NCBI GenBank assembly: GCA_014843695.1
Contig: CM026391.1
Coordinates: 39,478,768 to 39,542,767, forward strand
Length of the DNA stretch: 64,000 bases
From: Archivesica marissinica
Lineage: Eukaryota > Mollusca > Bivalvia > Venerida > Vesicomyidae
Direction of reading: 5' to 3'
Translations under genes and position numbers: made by a program
Part shown: piece by piece, positions 33,991 through 46,079 of the stretch
Layout of the letters: every line of letters starts with the position of its first letter
Numbering within the stretch: position 1 is the stretch's first letter
The notes under the pieces: model-generated
Database searches by the model: none
What the model was told of the DNA's origin: nothing
The model's input: the letters and a program-made list of their open reading frames with translations, nothing else

Positions 33991-34008
33991 GCCAACAAAG
34001 TATTTTAT

Positions 34009-34651
34009 ATCAGAAAACCTTCCTTCATCGGAACCGAAAACCTTCCTTCATCGGAACCGAAAACCTTCCTTCATCGGAACCGAAAACCTGCCTTCATCGG
34101 AACCGAAAACCTGCCTTCATCGGAACCGAAAACCTGCCTTCATCGGAACCGAAAACCTGCCTTCATCGGAACCGAAAACCTGCCTTCATCGGAACCGAAA
34201 ACCTTCCTTCATCGGAACCGAAAACCTTCCTTCATCGGAACCAAAAACCTGCCTTCATCGGAACCGAAAACCTGCCTTCATCGGAACCGAAAACCTGCCT
34301 TCATCGGAACCGAAAACCTGCCTTCATCGGAACCGAAAACCTGCCTTCATCGGAACCGAAAACCTGCCTTCATCGGAACCGAAACCTGCCTTCATCGGAA
34401 CCGAAAACCTTCTTCATCGGACGAAAACCTTCCTTCATCGGAACCAAAACCTGCCTTCATCGGAACCGAAAACCTGCCTTCATCGGAACCGAAAACCTGC
34501 CTTCATCGGAACCGAAAACCTGCCTTCATCGGAACCGAAAACCTGCCTTCATCGGAACCGAAAACCTGCCTTCATCGGAACCGAAAACCTGTCTTCATCG
34601 GAACCGAAAACCTGCCTTCATCGGAACCGAAAACCTGCCTTCATCGGAACC
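34009..34651 (+). repeat. 23-bp minisatellite
   Basis: About 28 copies of GAAAACCTGCCTTCATCGGA plus ACC, with CTTCC variants at the left edge and a few internal indels near 34383 and 34411-34447. As 23 is not a multiple of 3, three units cycle through all frames. None of the frames contains a stop, which creates a 291-codon open frame that I do not regard as a gene. Confidence 0.95.
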
Positions 34652-34839
34652 AGTATTTTACAACTGCAGCAAATATTTGTTGGTACAACATTGGATAAGG
34701 AGCAGCTGGCAATAAAAAGTAAGTGTAGTATTCAGTTTGATCATATTAAGTTGTTTTTATTGCTAATTTGGAGAAAGCACATGTTGTATTGTATTTTAAA
34801 TCATGACCAGCGATTGCTAAGTTTACAAGTCTGCCTTAA

Positions 34840-35060
34840 CCCTTTCAACCCCACAGGCCTCTAAATAGGCTTATGAAAAAGTGTAGATCCAGATGAGCCG
34901 TCTCATCAGGATCTGCACTTTTTTGCCAGTAATAATTATTAATTTTAGACAAAATTACCCATCTTGATAAATGAACTGGTCCGAATGTAATTTTCTTATT
35001 AATTTATTGGTCTAAGAATATCATGGACCAGTCCATGTCAGTTACTTGGGGTTGAATGGG
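34840..35060. mobile_element. piggyBac-like MITE, TTAA duplication
   Basis: TTAA lies on both sides (34836-34839 and 35061-35064). The left end CCCTTTCAACCCCA and inverted right end CCCATTCAACCCCA differ at one base. The TTAA target and CCC start are typical of piggyBac MITEs. A long internal hairpin lies at 34876-34924. Confidence 0.82.
34876..34924. repeat. 49-nt near-perfect hairpin inside MITE
   Basis: The arms AAAAAGTGTAGATCCAGATG and CATCAGGATCTGCACTTTTT pair apart from two internal mismatches; the inner stem GATGAG/CTCATC closes on a CCGT loop. Confidence 0.85.
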
Positions 35061-35235
35061 TTAAAGCAGCATTACATCGTATGAAATAAAAGATAATTGA
35101 AAAATTCAATTTTTATGTATGAGTAGCAGGGCTAGCGCTGGCTTAGAATTTTCTTGAGCCAAATTTTTTATGGCATAATTCTGACTTGCATGCTCACATT
35201 ATTGTGCGCGCGCGTAACCACTCTACTCTTAGTTC

Positions 35236-35412
35236 TTACAAATTTTTTTTAGATTGATTGCGAAACAAGTTATTTCAACTTATATAAATCACTCTCGAGA
35301 CCTCATTCCTGATGGAATCCATCGCCACGAGGGAGAGAGAAGAGGCAACGTGGAATTTAAATGCCTTGCCTAAGGGCACAATCGTAACGGCTCTAGTGGG
35401 GCTCGAACTCTA
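35236..35412 (-). mobile_element. tRNA-derived SINE (family M)
   Basis: Minus strand: GAGTTCGAGCCCCAC (B box), GCCGTTACGATTGTGCCCTT, AGGCAAGGCATTT, then GATGGATTCCATCAGGAATG and an A-rich tail at 35222-35236. The A-box side is truncated. Confidence 0.8.
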
Positions 35413-36037
35413 CTCTTAGTTTTATTATTCAGAAATGGTCTATTATATAAGGTACAGACCTAGCTTTTCCTAAAAACAAATTTTCAGCCACAATCTACCA
35501 GTAAATAAAATAAAAACAATGTAATCCAGTCATACTATTATTTATTTTACTAAAATATTTAGAATATTTTTTATTCAGGAATACCAATAACACAAAGGTG
35601 CTAATAAAATTTAAAAATAAATACATGTTTCTATGAAAAAAACTGTTGTACATGCAGTGTAGCCAGAAATTAATTAAGGATTCTACGGGACTATGCTTTT
35701 CAATAACATTTATATTCTTTTAGCTCATTACACTTTAGTACTCATTCCAGTTTTCGATTTTCCTAGACTCGAAAAGAGAATCCATTTTTGATGCATAAAA
35801 TAATTCATGAACTAATTAACTTTGCTTCGTTTGTGTTTTGAGATTGAATCCTTTTTAAGCACAGTACATCCAGTTCCAGTGAACGAATTCCCTTTTTTAT
35901 GTTTAATACACAAACTGCACAAGAGTGATTTAGATTCACAGTCAATAATCAACTCAACCAATGGTTGCCAGTATTTTTAGCTTTTTGGATACTGGTGAAC
36001 TGCCAGATTTAGATTCTACTTTACGTTTCTCAGCCAT

Positions 36038-36493
36038 AATTGACCTTTCTGCAAACGCTACTTAGGCACGCCCCCCATAGTTACAGGTGCTCGCTGTAAC
36101 CACGCGAGACAAGCTATCTAACAAAATGGCGTCTAACGCAGACCTGCATCGAGTTAATCTAGATAAAATTCCGTCGAATTTCTCGGTTTTATTTCACCCA
36201 GATAAGAATATCTCGTTGAAAGCAAGAAGGCAAGGGTTTTAGGTGAATTCAGGTGATTTCGTATAATCCCTTGTTCGTCTAATGGTAGTTTCGTATACTA
36301 GTGCATTCGTATAATCACAGGTTCGTATTTTATATATATATAGTACTGCACTATACAGGCCCATTATAATAATGCTATTATTAGCTATTTAGGTAATTAG
36401 ACACAATTATGAATGGGACTATGTAGCCGTGTGTTTGCCATACCAGGAGTGATTATCTATCTAGGTTTCAGGCCACTAATCAAGATTAATTAA
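36038..36493 (-). repeat. Dispersed repeat family R2, copy 2
   Basis: An inverted match to 10992-11279, interrupted by about 150 extra bases (roughly 36216-36365). Several near-identical blocks are kept, for example CACGCCCCCCATAGTTACAG. Confidence 0.78.
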
Positions 36494-36499
36494 AGTGAA

Positions 36500-38640
36500 T
36501 GGGGGAGAATAAATAAATCATTCCGCATTTTCGATGATTCCAACGGTGGCACTTATCGCAGCTAAGAGCATGCATACGGCTGGAAACGCGACGAGAGCAA
36601 AAAACGCATGGAAAAATAGACGCCATGGTTGTAATGAAATTGATGTGAAGAGCATGATATTTATACATGATTCAAGGGCTTGGACATATTTATGGCACGG
36701 CTCAGCTCTAAAGCTGATAAAACATGGGCATACAAGCCAGCATCACAAATGTTTGAGCCGACCAATCAAGGTGTGAAAAATAATATATTCTCCAGTAATT
36801 GATTAATTTGTCAACAGCCCATCTCATAATAGACGTAGGTGTGAAGGTTATTTCTCTAAAGTACAGATATACGGATGAGGGCGTGTTAAGTGTTCGTGGT
36901 AAATGCTTGCGCAGTCAACGGAAGAGTGAACAAGCACATCGTGTCAACTTTGACATCAAAAGAAATGAAATATGCCACCGTCTTGAGAGACTCGAACATT
37001 AGGCCCAAAAACTGAACACCAGTACGTTCACTGAGCTAATATGGGAATCCCACAGCTCTGCACATGCATGTGTACTATTACTACTATCTGATCCCTAGTC
37101 CACCATCCACGACAATATGTATGAACCACATGTATAATCACCACTATACTCACATCTCTCTTGTGAACGGTAGATCTATTAATGCAGAATATATTTTTTC
37201 GAAATATTTTATTATGCATAAATAAATTAATTTCAACTTACTTTTGTGCAAATATATCTGTTTGCATTAATTAATTGTGGATGTATTCAGCTGGTCGTTT
37301 GGTCGTTCACACAACTTAATCCACCTTAGACATGTTTTCAAGATTTGTCTTAGGTTTTGAAAATGGCATGAATTTAATGTCACCTATCAATCGATCTGGA
37401 TATCTACATTACTGTCACACAGCCCGTAACTACATCTTTTCACCATTGTCAATGACAGACAGCATTAATTAATTTTAAATATTTTTCAAAAAATAATTTC
37501 AGATCACGATCACTCGTTATCAGATTTGATTAAAATTTTACTACATAACTCGTTTATCTAACAGAACGATAAAACAATGACTCGGTGTAGTAATCAATTA
37601 TATAATTATGTGCACACATTTTATAATTGACCAATTAGCACAATCAGTGCTAAATTCCTATGTGAAATACTTTGATCTTGATAGCAGTATTATAACTCGG
37701 TGGTCTCTGTGATATACAGTTAGTGGGTAAGTTGTTGATTGCTCCCAATAAACAGTGTGACATGCTTAAATTTGATTGCTGTGTTTGTGAGAAAAGAATG
37801 ACTATATGGGGTCAGTCGGTGTTTTTATAGATGCATTGTTTTTAAAGCAGCTGTCTGGTATTTTGTGGTTCATATACACACTTTTAGATTTGTCCAAGGA
37901 TTTTGAAATGGGTTGAATTTAACGTCGATCACCAGGATATCGACTAATTTTGTACTATAACTAACCCACACACCAAAGCTACACATTTTCAACATCATTA
38001 AAACAATTTTAAACCCGTATTTTCTATCAAATTCACGCCTTTTCAAATTTGTCTACTCGTTACTAGTGTGTCTAATATGCATTGTTTGTCTAACAAGATG
38101 GCGGCGATAAACCGTTGCCGGGGGTGTGCGAATGGTGCGATGCGATTGGCTAACGCCAGCTGTCAATCAAAATCGGCAGAAAGATCAATTAATAAAGCAG
38201 AAATTAATACCAATTGCATTTCTGTATACATATATATATATCTACGAAAGAGTTACTCATTTATATCCTCTTTAATCAGCTTAATTACCATGTTCATAAA
38301 CAAATTATCTAAAACACTTAGCAGTGATGTGCTAAAATTGTCCTTTGATCTGTTTCAATTTCGCCAAAGAAGTAGCAGATTCCATTAATGAGAGCATGTG
38401 TCATAAACATTAGGATTAACCATGCATTGTCTGCCTGTTTTGATAATAAATAAATCAGTCATAAATTATCAACACCACTAACACAACAAAGACAGAAATT
38501 GCCCTAAGGTCAATGACCAAGCTGCCAGTTTACTGGACTGTTACAGATTATCGATTTTTTTTCTCCATGTGAAGCAAATTAGTAAGCAACATTTTAAACC
38601 AGTCTGGATTGTTTTAGCAATTTACATGCAGTGTTCTAAA
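36500..38640. other. 2.1 kb non-coding inside hAT-like element
   Basis: No gene was supported. Segments 37330-37450 and 37880-37995 look like an old direct duplication (TTTGAAAATGGCATGAATTT versus TTTGAAATGGGTTGAATTTA). Confidence 0.4.
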
Positions 38641-38789
38641 TTTAGCCATGACGGAAATTAAAGTTGCAGATTTTCGTAAAGTGATACTTTTTAGGCTTTG
38701 AGCCAAATATGAATTTTTTGAGCCACATTTTCGTTTTTTGAGCCTTTGGTTCAAATGGCGAAGCACAGCGCTAGCCCTGGAGTAGCAAT

Positions 38790-40100
38790 GCTGCTACACA
38801 TTCTAACATTATACTTTGTATGCATGTTCATTTGGTAAACAGTGTTTTTTTGCGATAAAACAAACTCGAAACCGAAAGTAGGACTTTCCGAGTTGATAGG
38901 TCACACACTTGTTTACAACCGGAACGCATCGTCCGCACTTGTTTGCATTCGGAATGCATCGTCCCCATTTGTCCTACATTGTCTTTTTTAATTAAATTAC
39001 TTGATATGTTGATTCATACCTCTGTTAGCTACGTCTTTTAGGGACATTTCTACATCCCCACTAGGGGTTCGACATTAGAGGAAGATAGATAGTCTTTCAT
39101 GTTCAAAATATATACGTTGTTTTCTACATCCTCTGTTGTTTCATGTTTCACGCACGCGTGCGTGTTGACATTTCGTGTGTTGATAAACAAATCCGCGTAT
39201 ACGACGGTTTAAATTTATTGGAATTTTATCGTTTCTGAGCGACTATTTCGATTTTTGTAAACACACACACATTAGTATTCATATTATATCCAAAACATCC
39301 TTTATTACGATGTAATGCTGTTTTAAACAGGGGGGTCGAAATTATAGGATCTGAATTTGCAAAGGCCCCTAAATTCGACATGGGTCTCACATTATCATTT
39401 CCATTTGAAAATACATGTACATGTATTTATTATTGGGTTAAATCCACCAAAGTACGGACAGAGTAGATGGGGTAACCAGGGGCCACGCTGTCAGTCGCCA
39501 CAAGAGCCAAATGGCGATTTTGCGATAGAAATGGCTCCTAAAATTTCAATTTGACGATTTTCAGAAAATTGCACAAAAAATCGGCATAAATAACGTTTGT
39601 GCCATATTTTAACCTTTCATACTCGACTGGTTTTATTTACCATTGACGACGGCGCTTTCCAGTTAAAGAAAAATCGATACACAGTCTGTGTTCATTGTAT
39701 CTTTGACTGGTTACAATTTTTTTGCTCTGATATACGCTATCGTTTGGCGTTTGGCGAAACAATCGATTCACAGTCAAAACAGCTGTGTACATGTGCTGGA
39801 GGCATATTCCCATCATAAATTGCAATCAAAACAAAACAAAACAAACTTGTAAATTAGCGGTATATAATCACACATTTACAGTTTTGTATAATGGGAATGA
39901 TTTGAAAAGTCCTTCGAACGGCGAAATGGGTGAAATGATGACATTGTTTGAAGATTATGTAAACATGATCGGATGACCGAATGACTGTAACTTGTGTACA
40001 TAATTAGGTAATAATTATTGGCTTTGTTTTTCACAAATAAGATCAAAGGTAGTAGTTGTGAAAAATATGATTTTCGTGTCCTCAACTATAAAAAGTGAAT
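38790..40100. other. Non-coding stretch
   Basis: No gene was recognised. It holds a perfect palindrome CACGCACGCGTGCGTG (39149-39164) and, near 39465-39560, sequence weakly like the MITE at 46594. Confidence 0.4.
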
Positions 40101-40106
40101 GAAACT

Positions 40107-40325
40107 GCTGGACTGGTAATCCAGGGATCGCAGGTTCGATTCCCCGTCTGACCCTAATAAAATTAACAGTCTTTCACTGTGCATGTAAAAGAACCAAAGG
40201 AGACTCTGGAATGGGTCTCTGTCTGTATCATGCACTATCCTCCAAAATCTAAAATGACTAATCTCTACAGGAGGCGTCGCTCATATGGGCAACCGGTAGC
40301 GACGATAATAAACGTAAAACACACA
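40107..40325 (+). mobile_element. SINE family T copy
   Basis: It starts inside the head at the anticodon arm (CTGGACTGGTAATCCAG, a perfect 5-bp stem with loop CTGGTAA), with B box CAGGTTCGATTCC. An internal deletion removes the GAGGTCTCGTG block. It ends CGATAATAAACGTAAAACAC. Confidence 0.82.
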
Positions 40326-40329
40326 CTCC

Positions 40330-41045
40330 AAATCGGCGATAAATAAATGTAAAAAAAAATCCAAATCATCACTTGTCAAAATGGCTACTTTCGGTTTTAA
40401 ACGTCCGAAATGGACTTAGTGAATGAAACCTAGACAGCCTGATGAAAATTTCCATTGGCGGCCCCAGACAAGTTCAACTTCAAATCGGCAGTTGTAATGT
40501 GGTCCAAGAAGAACAGACGCATTTTGAACTGAATGTTGTGCAATTTGTTAGACATAGTGGGTACATGTTTCTGATGTATTTTTAAAATATTATGAAAATA
40601 ATTAAAGTTGTAAAAGTTCATTGGATTGTCTTCAAAAATGAACAGTATGCATGTCTTTTTGAGCTTAAAGTTCATTTGAAATGTAATCCTGTGTTGGCTT
40701 CCATTATTAATCATTGTCACAGGGCTACATTGTAAAATAAACTTTTAGCCTCAACAGGTATGCATTCTTTCATTCTAATTTCTATATTAATACTTCTTCC
40801 AGAAAAAAACGGGCTAGAATCTCACCATTTACAAATAAAAATACCAAAAAAAATCAAACCAGGGAGGGGACGACACCGCCCCCGCACACACCCCATCTTT
40901 CAACAGATAAGTGGCCCCAACTTTTTTCGGCCCAGTGTGGGCCCTGGTAACACTGTAGTTAGTTAGCATGTTCACCAATTTGACCACTAAATAAAAAACA
41001 TGCTGTATTTAAACTCTACATCGATCTACCTTTCCATTTTGTTTC
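40330..41045. other. Non-coding stretch
   Basis: No gene. Probably the 5' side of the transposon whose transposase follows, but its end was not found. Confidence 0.35.
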
Positions 41046-41049
41046 AGGT

Positions 41050-43540
41050 TTCTTTCACAACCATGAAGAAAGTAGTAGTTTATTCAGTCTATGCTGTTGG
41101 CATGCATCACCATGGTGCCCAAAGTCTGGTTGTATGTGACGGGTATATCGTAGTTCCCGAGTCACAGAATCGTTTTGGCCCAAACGTCTACAGTTTACAG
41201 CAGAACAGGCCACACTCTTGTTGCCTGTCTCAGACGGGAAGACGCTAAACAATTGTCTGATCTTACCAGTGTTATACTGATTGTATATCCAGGAGAGAGA
41301 TTTAGGGACAAAAATCTGGATGGACTCCAAACTATTTGTAGCATTCCTACAGCACTTGCACACTAGCAGTGGCTGGATGGACTCCGAACTATTTGTAGCA
41401 TTCCTACAGCACACTAGCAGTGGCTGGATGGACTCCGAACTATTTGTAGCATTCCTACAGCACACTAGCAGTGGCTGGATGGACTCCGAACTACTTGTAG
41501 CATTCCTCCAGCACTTGCATACTAGCAGTGGCTGGATGGACTCCAAACTATTTGTAGCATTCCTCCAGCACTTGCACACTAGCAGTGGCTGGATGTACTC
41601 CGAAGTACTTGTAGCATTCCTACAGCACACTAGCAGTGGCTGGATGGACTCCGAACTATTTGTAGCATTCCTACAGCACACTAACAGTGGCTGGATGGAC
41701 TCCGAACTACTTGTAGCATTCCTCCAGCACTTGCATACTAGCAGTGGCTGGATGGACTCCGAACTATTTGTAGCATTCCTCCAGCACTTGCACACTAGCA
41801 GTGGCTGGATGTACTCCAAACTACTTGTAGCATTCCTACAGCACACTAGCAGTGGCTGGATGGACTCCGAACTATTTGTAGCATTCCTCCAGCACTTGCA
41901 CACTAGCAGTGGCTGGATGGACTCCGAACTATTTGTAGCATTCCTATAGCACACTAGCAGTGGCTGGATGGACTCCGAACTATTTGTAGCATTCCTCCAG
42001 CACTTGCACACTAGCAGTGGCTGGATGGACTCCGAACTACTTGTAGCATTCCTCCAGCACACTAGCAGTGGCTGGATGGACTCCAAACTATTTGTAGCAT
42101 TCCTCCAGCACTTGCACACTAGCAGTGGCTGGATGGACTCCGAACTACTTGTAGCATTCCTACAGCACACTAGCAGTGGCTGGATGGATTCCAAACTATT
42201 TGTAGCATTCCTCCAGCACTTGCACACTAGCAGTGGCTGGATGGACTCCGAACTATTTGTAGCATTCCTCCAGCATTTGCACACTAGCTGGATGGACTCC
42301 GAACTACTTGTAGCATTCCTACAGCACACTAGCAGTGGCTGGATGGACTCTGAACTACTTGTAGCATTCCTCCAGCACTTGCACACTAGCAGTGGCTGGA
42401 TGGACTCTGAACTATTTATAGCATTCCTACAGCACTTGCACACTAGCAGTGGCTGGATGGACTCCGAACTATTTATAGCATTCCTACAGCACTTGCATAC
42501 TTATGTGACTGACAATGACATTTCCCTACCAGTCATTCTATTTGTGGATGAGCCACTCTACACATATGTCAATGGCTGCAGCAACCTACTGCCACAAAAA
42601 TGGTTTTTTCTCCGATGAAGACTGTTTGGAAAAAGAAGTAAAAGCTTGGTAGCTAGAAATCTGGGCCAGGAATTAAGAACGCCACAGTTTCCAGGTGTAT
42701 TCAAGAAGGCATGGCTTAAGGTTGCAAAAATAGAAAATGCTATCCATGGGTTTCAACATTGTGGACTGTATCCTCTCAACCTACACAATATTGATTTGGC
42801 CAAAGTGAATTCATCATATGTTTACAAACAGACCAGCACAGATTCTGTTCAAGCCAACCCTATGCCAGCTGCAAATACGGAAGAAGCTCCCATTCCAGAG
42901 GGCAACTCTGAAAACATATCTCTGTCATCTGTTGAAGTTGGTCTTGTGGAAACTGCCTTATCCAAGAATACTCCTGATGGTGTATCTGTGGAAGTCTCTC
43001 AGATTGATGTCTCAGAGCCACAAAGTAAACCCGGTGATGCCAGAATCCCGATCGCTGAATCCTCAACCACTAGTATCACCAATGCGACATCTAGTTCTAA
43101 ACAGAGGTGACATGGTGTCTATGTCATTCTCACTTCTCCAAGTGCCCGAACGTAAACAAAAGAAGACCATAAAAATAAGTTACTAAAGTCCCTATCTGGA
43201 AAAGAGGCCTTAAAAATGCTGAAAGACAGAGAAGACACCCAAAAATGAAAAATCAAAGCGAGAACGAAAGGTGCAAAGAGAACAAACTAGGAAGCAAAAG
43301 GCAGATGAGAAGGAAATCAAGAGACGTGAGAGAGAAGAGAAGAAACGAAGGAAACCTGAGGCCAGACAAGAAAATTCCAGGCCAAAGCAGGCAAAGAAAC
43401 AGAGAAAGCAGTCATCTTCAGAGTCTGATATCAGTGATGGCAATATACAGCACGGCTTTGCAGAGATTGATGACGACTATGACGAAACACACATCTGTCC
43501 TGACAATGCATATGAATGGCGACGCAGTGTTATTTGATAT
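41050..43540 (+). pseudogene. pogo/Tigger-like DDE_1 transposase with internal tandem expansion
   Basis: DDE_1 (Tigger/Jerky-type) transposase remnant. The left part (41050-41320) holds weak N-terminal similarity ending in VYPGERFRDK. The catalytic-domain block SGWMDSELFVAFLQHL has been multiplied into an in-frame array (41320-42490). The next conserved block follows directly: DISLPVILFVD (42520-42555), where the catalytic Asp is followed by Glu-Pro-Leu in place of Gly-His. After a gap and frameshift, 42646-43110 gives FPGVFKKAWLKVAKIENAIH and GFQHCGLYPLN, the usual C-terminal end of this family. A Lys/Arg/Glu-rich tail (43245-43537) is in yet another frame. No terminal repeats were found. 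Confidence 0.78.
41320..42490 (+). repeat. 51/57-bp coding-derived minisatellite
   Basis: About 22 units of TGGCTGGATGGACTCCGAAC plus the remainder, in two lengths: 51 bases (17 codons) and 57 bases (19 codons, with an extra TTGCAC). Nearly all length changes are multiples of three, so the transposase frame runs through the array except for one TAG at about 41947. The antisense strand is also open over 462 codons. Confidence 0.95.
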
Positions 43541-43705
43541 ACCTGCCGAGTAAAATAAATAACTACCCCAACCATTGCGAGTTGTGTGTTTAAATTGACT
43601 GTTGAATTTATTTCACGTTTCATTCATTGATTATATAATGCATTGTAGGCAATTGGTGATTACTGTTGAGTTCCAAACACTTTATGCCGAAACTGTGTGT
43701 GTGTG

Positions 43706-43765
43706 TTTTATGTTTATTTATTGTCGCTACCAGTTACCCATATGAGCGACACCTCTTGAAGAAAT
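43706..43765 (-). mobile_element. SINE family T 3' end
   Basis: On minus: TGTCGCTCATATGGGTAACT, then GGTAGCGACAATAAATAAAC. Only the 3' end remains. Confidence 0.65.
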
Positions 43766-44085
43766 TTGTCAGGCCTAAATTAAAATAGTGTTTGTTTGAT
43801 CTTTACCGCCCGCCTCAGTATTTTCCCGCCGACTCAAAAGTTTTTATTCCAATTTCAAAATAATAATAATTTTTATTTTCCTTTGCATTCCATATTTGTC
43901 AATTCGGTTCTTTTTCGCCCATTTCGGTTCGTTTTCGCCAATTGGAACCATTTACGATATCCGAATCATCGGAACGCTTTTGTGTGAACTGGCGACTATG
44001 CGTTTAATAAGCGTCTGTATAGTACAGTTTGTGATCGGAAAATGTCTGCTCACGCTTGAGCATTATCATACACATTTGTATGTGT

Positions 44086-44246
44086 AACCCATTCCCTGAT
44101 ATATACGTATTTCTACGTGTGCTACGACTACCTTATATATACATATTTCTACGTGCTATCGGGCACCTGATAAATACGTATATATACGACTATACCAGTC
44201 ACCTGATATATACGTGTTTTTACATGTCCGTTTTAAAACCATCACG
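44086..44246 (+). repeat. Dispersed TACGTATTTCTACGTG repeat, copy 2
   Basis: It has the same left boundary (AACCCATTCCCTGATATATA) and the same right part (TGTCCGTTTTAAAACCATCA) as the other copies. Confidence 0.72.
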
Positions 44247-44249
44247 CCT

Positions 44250-45380
44250 GCAGTTTTGGAGTTCTAAAACAAAACCTAAAGATTGCAAATTTTATCTTTA
44301 TAAGAGCATTATCTAATATATTGGACATTTATATAATGATTTATTTTGAAAAACAATGATGCTTACATTTGAAATTCTACGGCAATGTCAATTAAAAATA
44401 TCTCCTACATGTGTTATATAAAATCACCACAGCTGGGTCAATGCTGGCATAATCATGGAAAATTACTGGGGCGTTCTAAAAATAGATATATGTAATAGAT
44501 GGGACTTTATTAGTGTACTATGTAGCTCTCTAGGCTGGTTTGATTTTCTGAAATTCCTGAGGTCAGGACTTTTATATTTATTAAGTTATTTGTTAACATA
44601 AAGATCAAAGAGGCATATGTCACAGCTTAGCTTTGAAAGCAGTAAGTCACAAGAGTTTAACAAGGACAATTACTGGGTTTGTTAGTGATAATTTCAATTT
44701 CTGAAATATTTGAATGATGTAACCATTTCAATACGATTATTTCCAATATTGAAGTCATAGCTTGGCCTTTCTCAAAAATCATTGCATAGATCACAGGCAT
44801 TATGCCATTGATTGCATAATTGACGCATAATTGACGGTGTTTGACAGCAGCTGTGAAAACACTGGTTTTCTGTTTATTGTTTTATTGCCTGCCAGGGCAA
44901 TAAATGTTCTGGGATCAAAGTAAGTGAAACTTGTATATATACAACACTTGTATATTGTACATATTATGTCAACACAATACACAGGACACATCAAAGCCAA
45001 TTAAAATGTATGACTTCAGAATCGGTGTGAAAAATAATCATTAGGCCTACTGTATGGATGAAATCATTCAGTTTGTGTGTAAACACCAATGCCTATACAT
45101 TATATTGATGCTTTTTACAGCAGTGAAAAGGTAAAAAAGTGTCTTCTTTCCAAATGTCTTTACTTGATAGAAATATCTTGATTAAAAGGCACATATAGCT
45201 ATATATACAACATACCCTGAAAAATCTAGCATGGCTGTATCTGTCTCAATATCCCGATATTAGGACATTCATTGTCTTTATAACCTAATTGAAAAAGACA
45301 GGCTTACCATACAAATATGAGTTTGATACTGTTAGAAAGAGAATTTTATTCTCTACACACTTTACATTGACCAAAATTCA
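44250..45380. other. Non-coding stretch
   Basis: No gene or repeat end was recognised. Confidence 0.4.
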
Positions 45381-45383
45381 GTT

Positions 45384-45716
45384 TAAATAAACAAATATAG
45401 TCGAATATAATAATTATTCTCCAAAACCTGCATGTCCAATATTTACACCTCCGTATCTAAGTAAATACTAAAAAGTTTCTTTTACAAATTACATCGTTGA
45501 AAACATCATTTATATTTCTAAATTTTTTATTCTTACCATAAATATATTAAAGTAAGTTTTATCAGGGAAAACGGGGTTAAACATGATACATTTGATCAGT
45601 TTTTCCTGAAATACCTTATGGGGACAGTGTACAGTTATTGGTCTCTTATCTATTGGTAGCTGATAAGTTACTGTATTGGGCTGGAGAACCTGATATGACT
45701 GTTTTATTATGAGGGA
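45384..45716. repeat. Dispersed repeat family R3, copy 1
   Basis: Matched over its whole length, inverted, by 58762-59104. Both copies keep blocks such as GTTCTCCAGCCCAATACAGT and ACTTTTTAGTATTTACTTAG (written for the second copy). Confidence 0.82.
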
Positions 45717-45941
45717 CCTCTCAATTGTTATAATAACATCTTTTATACATAACAGCAATAGTTTAACAGTATTTTAATATTGCAATATAAATTGTACAGA
45801 ATTTATTAATAGAAAAAAGATCAGATGCTTATATGCACATTCTTCTCCTGCAAAACGTATCACCAAATAAAGGTGTTATAAACGAGTCTGCTAAAAATCA
45901 TTAAAAAGTTATTTTTTAATCTCTGATAAAATAAAATAATT

Positions 45942-46013
45942 TACCTACCTACCTACCTACCTACCTACCTACCTACCTACCTACCTACCTACCTACCTAC
46001 CTACCTACCTACC
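45942..46013. repeat. (CTAC)n microsatellite
   Basis: Eighteen perfect tetranucleotide copies. Confidence 0.96.
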
Positions 46014-46079
46014 CATGTCTGAAATGTTGGGTAGGTAAAGATCAAACAAACAATATTTTAATTTAGGCCTCATTTTAGA

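Larger units (their letters stand above)
35127..38779. mobile_element. hAT-like element, 3.65 kb
   Basis: The left end CAGGGCTAGCGCTGGCTTAG and inverted right end CAGGGCTAGCGCTGTGCTTC share 14 perfect bases. The flanks carry GAGTAG on both sides (35121-35126 and 38780-38785), possibly GAGTAGCA. Sequence next to both ends is rich in GAGCC/TTTTTT-type text. No transposase was recognised inside. It has been filled by a SINE and the R2 repeat, so the original element was shorter. Confidence 0.65.

Noticed and set aside
33989..34864. 291-codon open frame with a 23-residue repeat
   Set aside because: Produced by a stop-free 23-bp minisatellite read in rotating frames; the flanks show no coding signal.
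37330..37995. Possible tandem duplication of a 120-bp segment about 540 bp apart
   Set aside because: Similarity by eye is patchy and both parts are AT-rich; kept only as a remark in the non-coding stretch.
39149..39164. Perfect palindrome CACGCACGCGTGCGTG as a regulatory site
   Set aside because: Alternating purine-pyrimidine simple sequence; no neighbouring gene supports a regulatory role.
41055..42443. 462-codon antisense open frame rich in Cys and Ser (looks like a Cys-rich secreted repeat protein)
   Set aside because: It is the antisense of an in-frame 51/57-bp minisatellite derived from a transposase; openness follows from the unit sequence, and there is no promoter, signal peptide or unique N-terminus.
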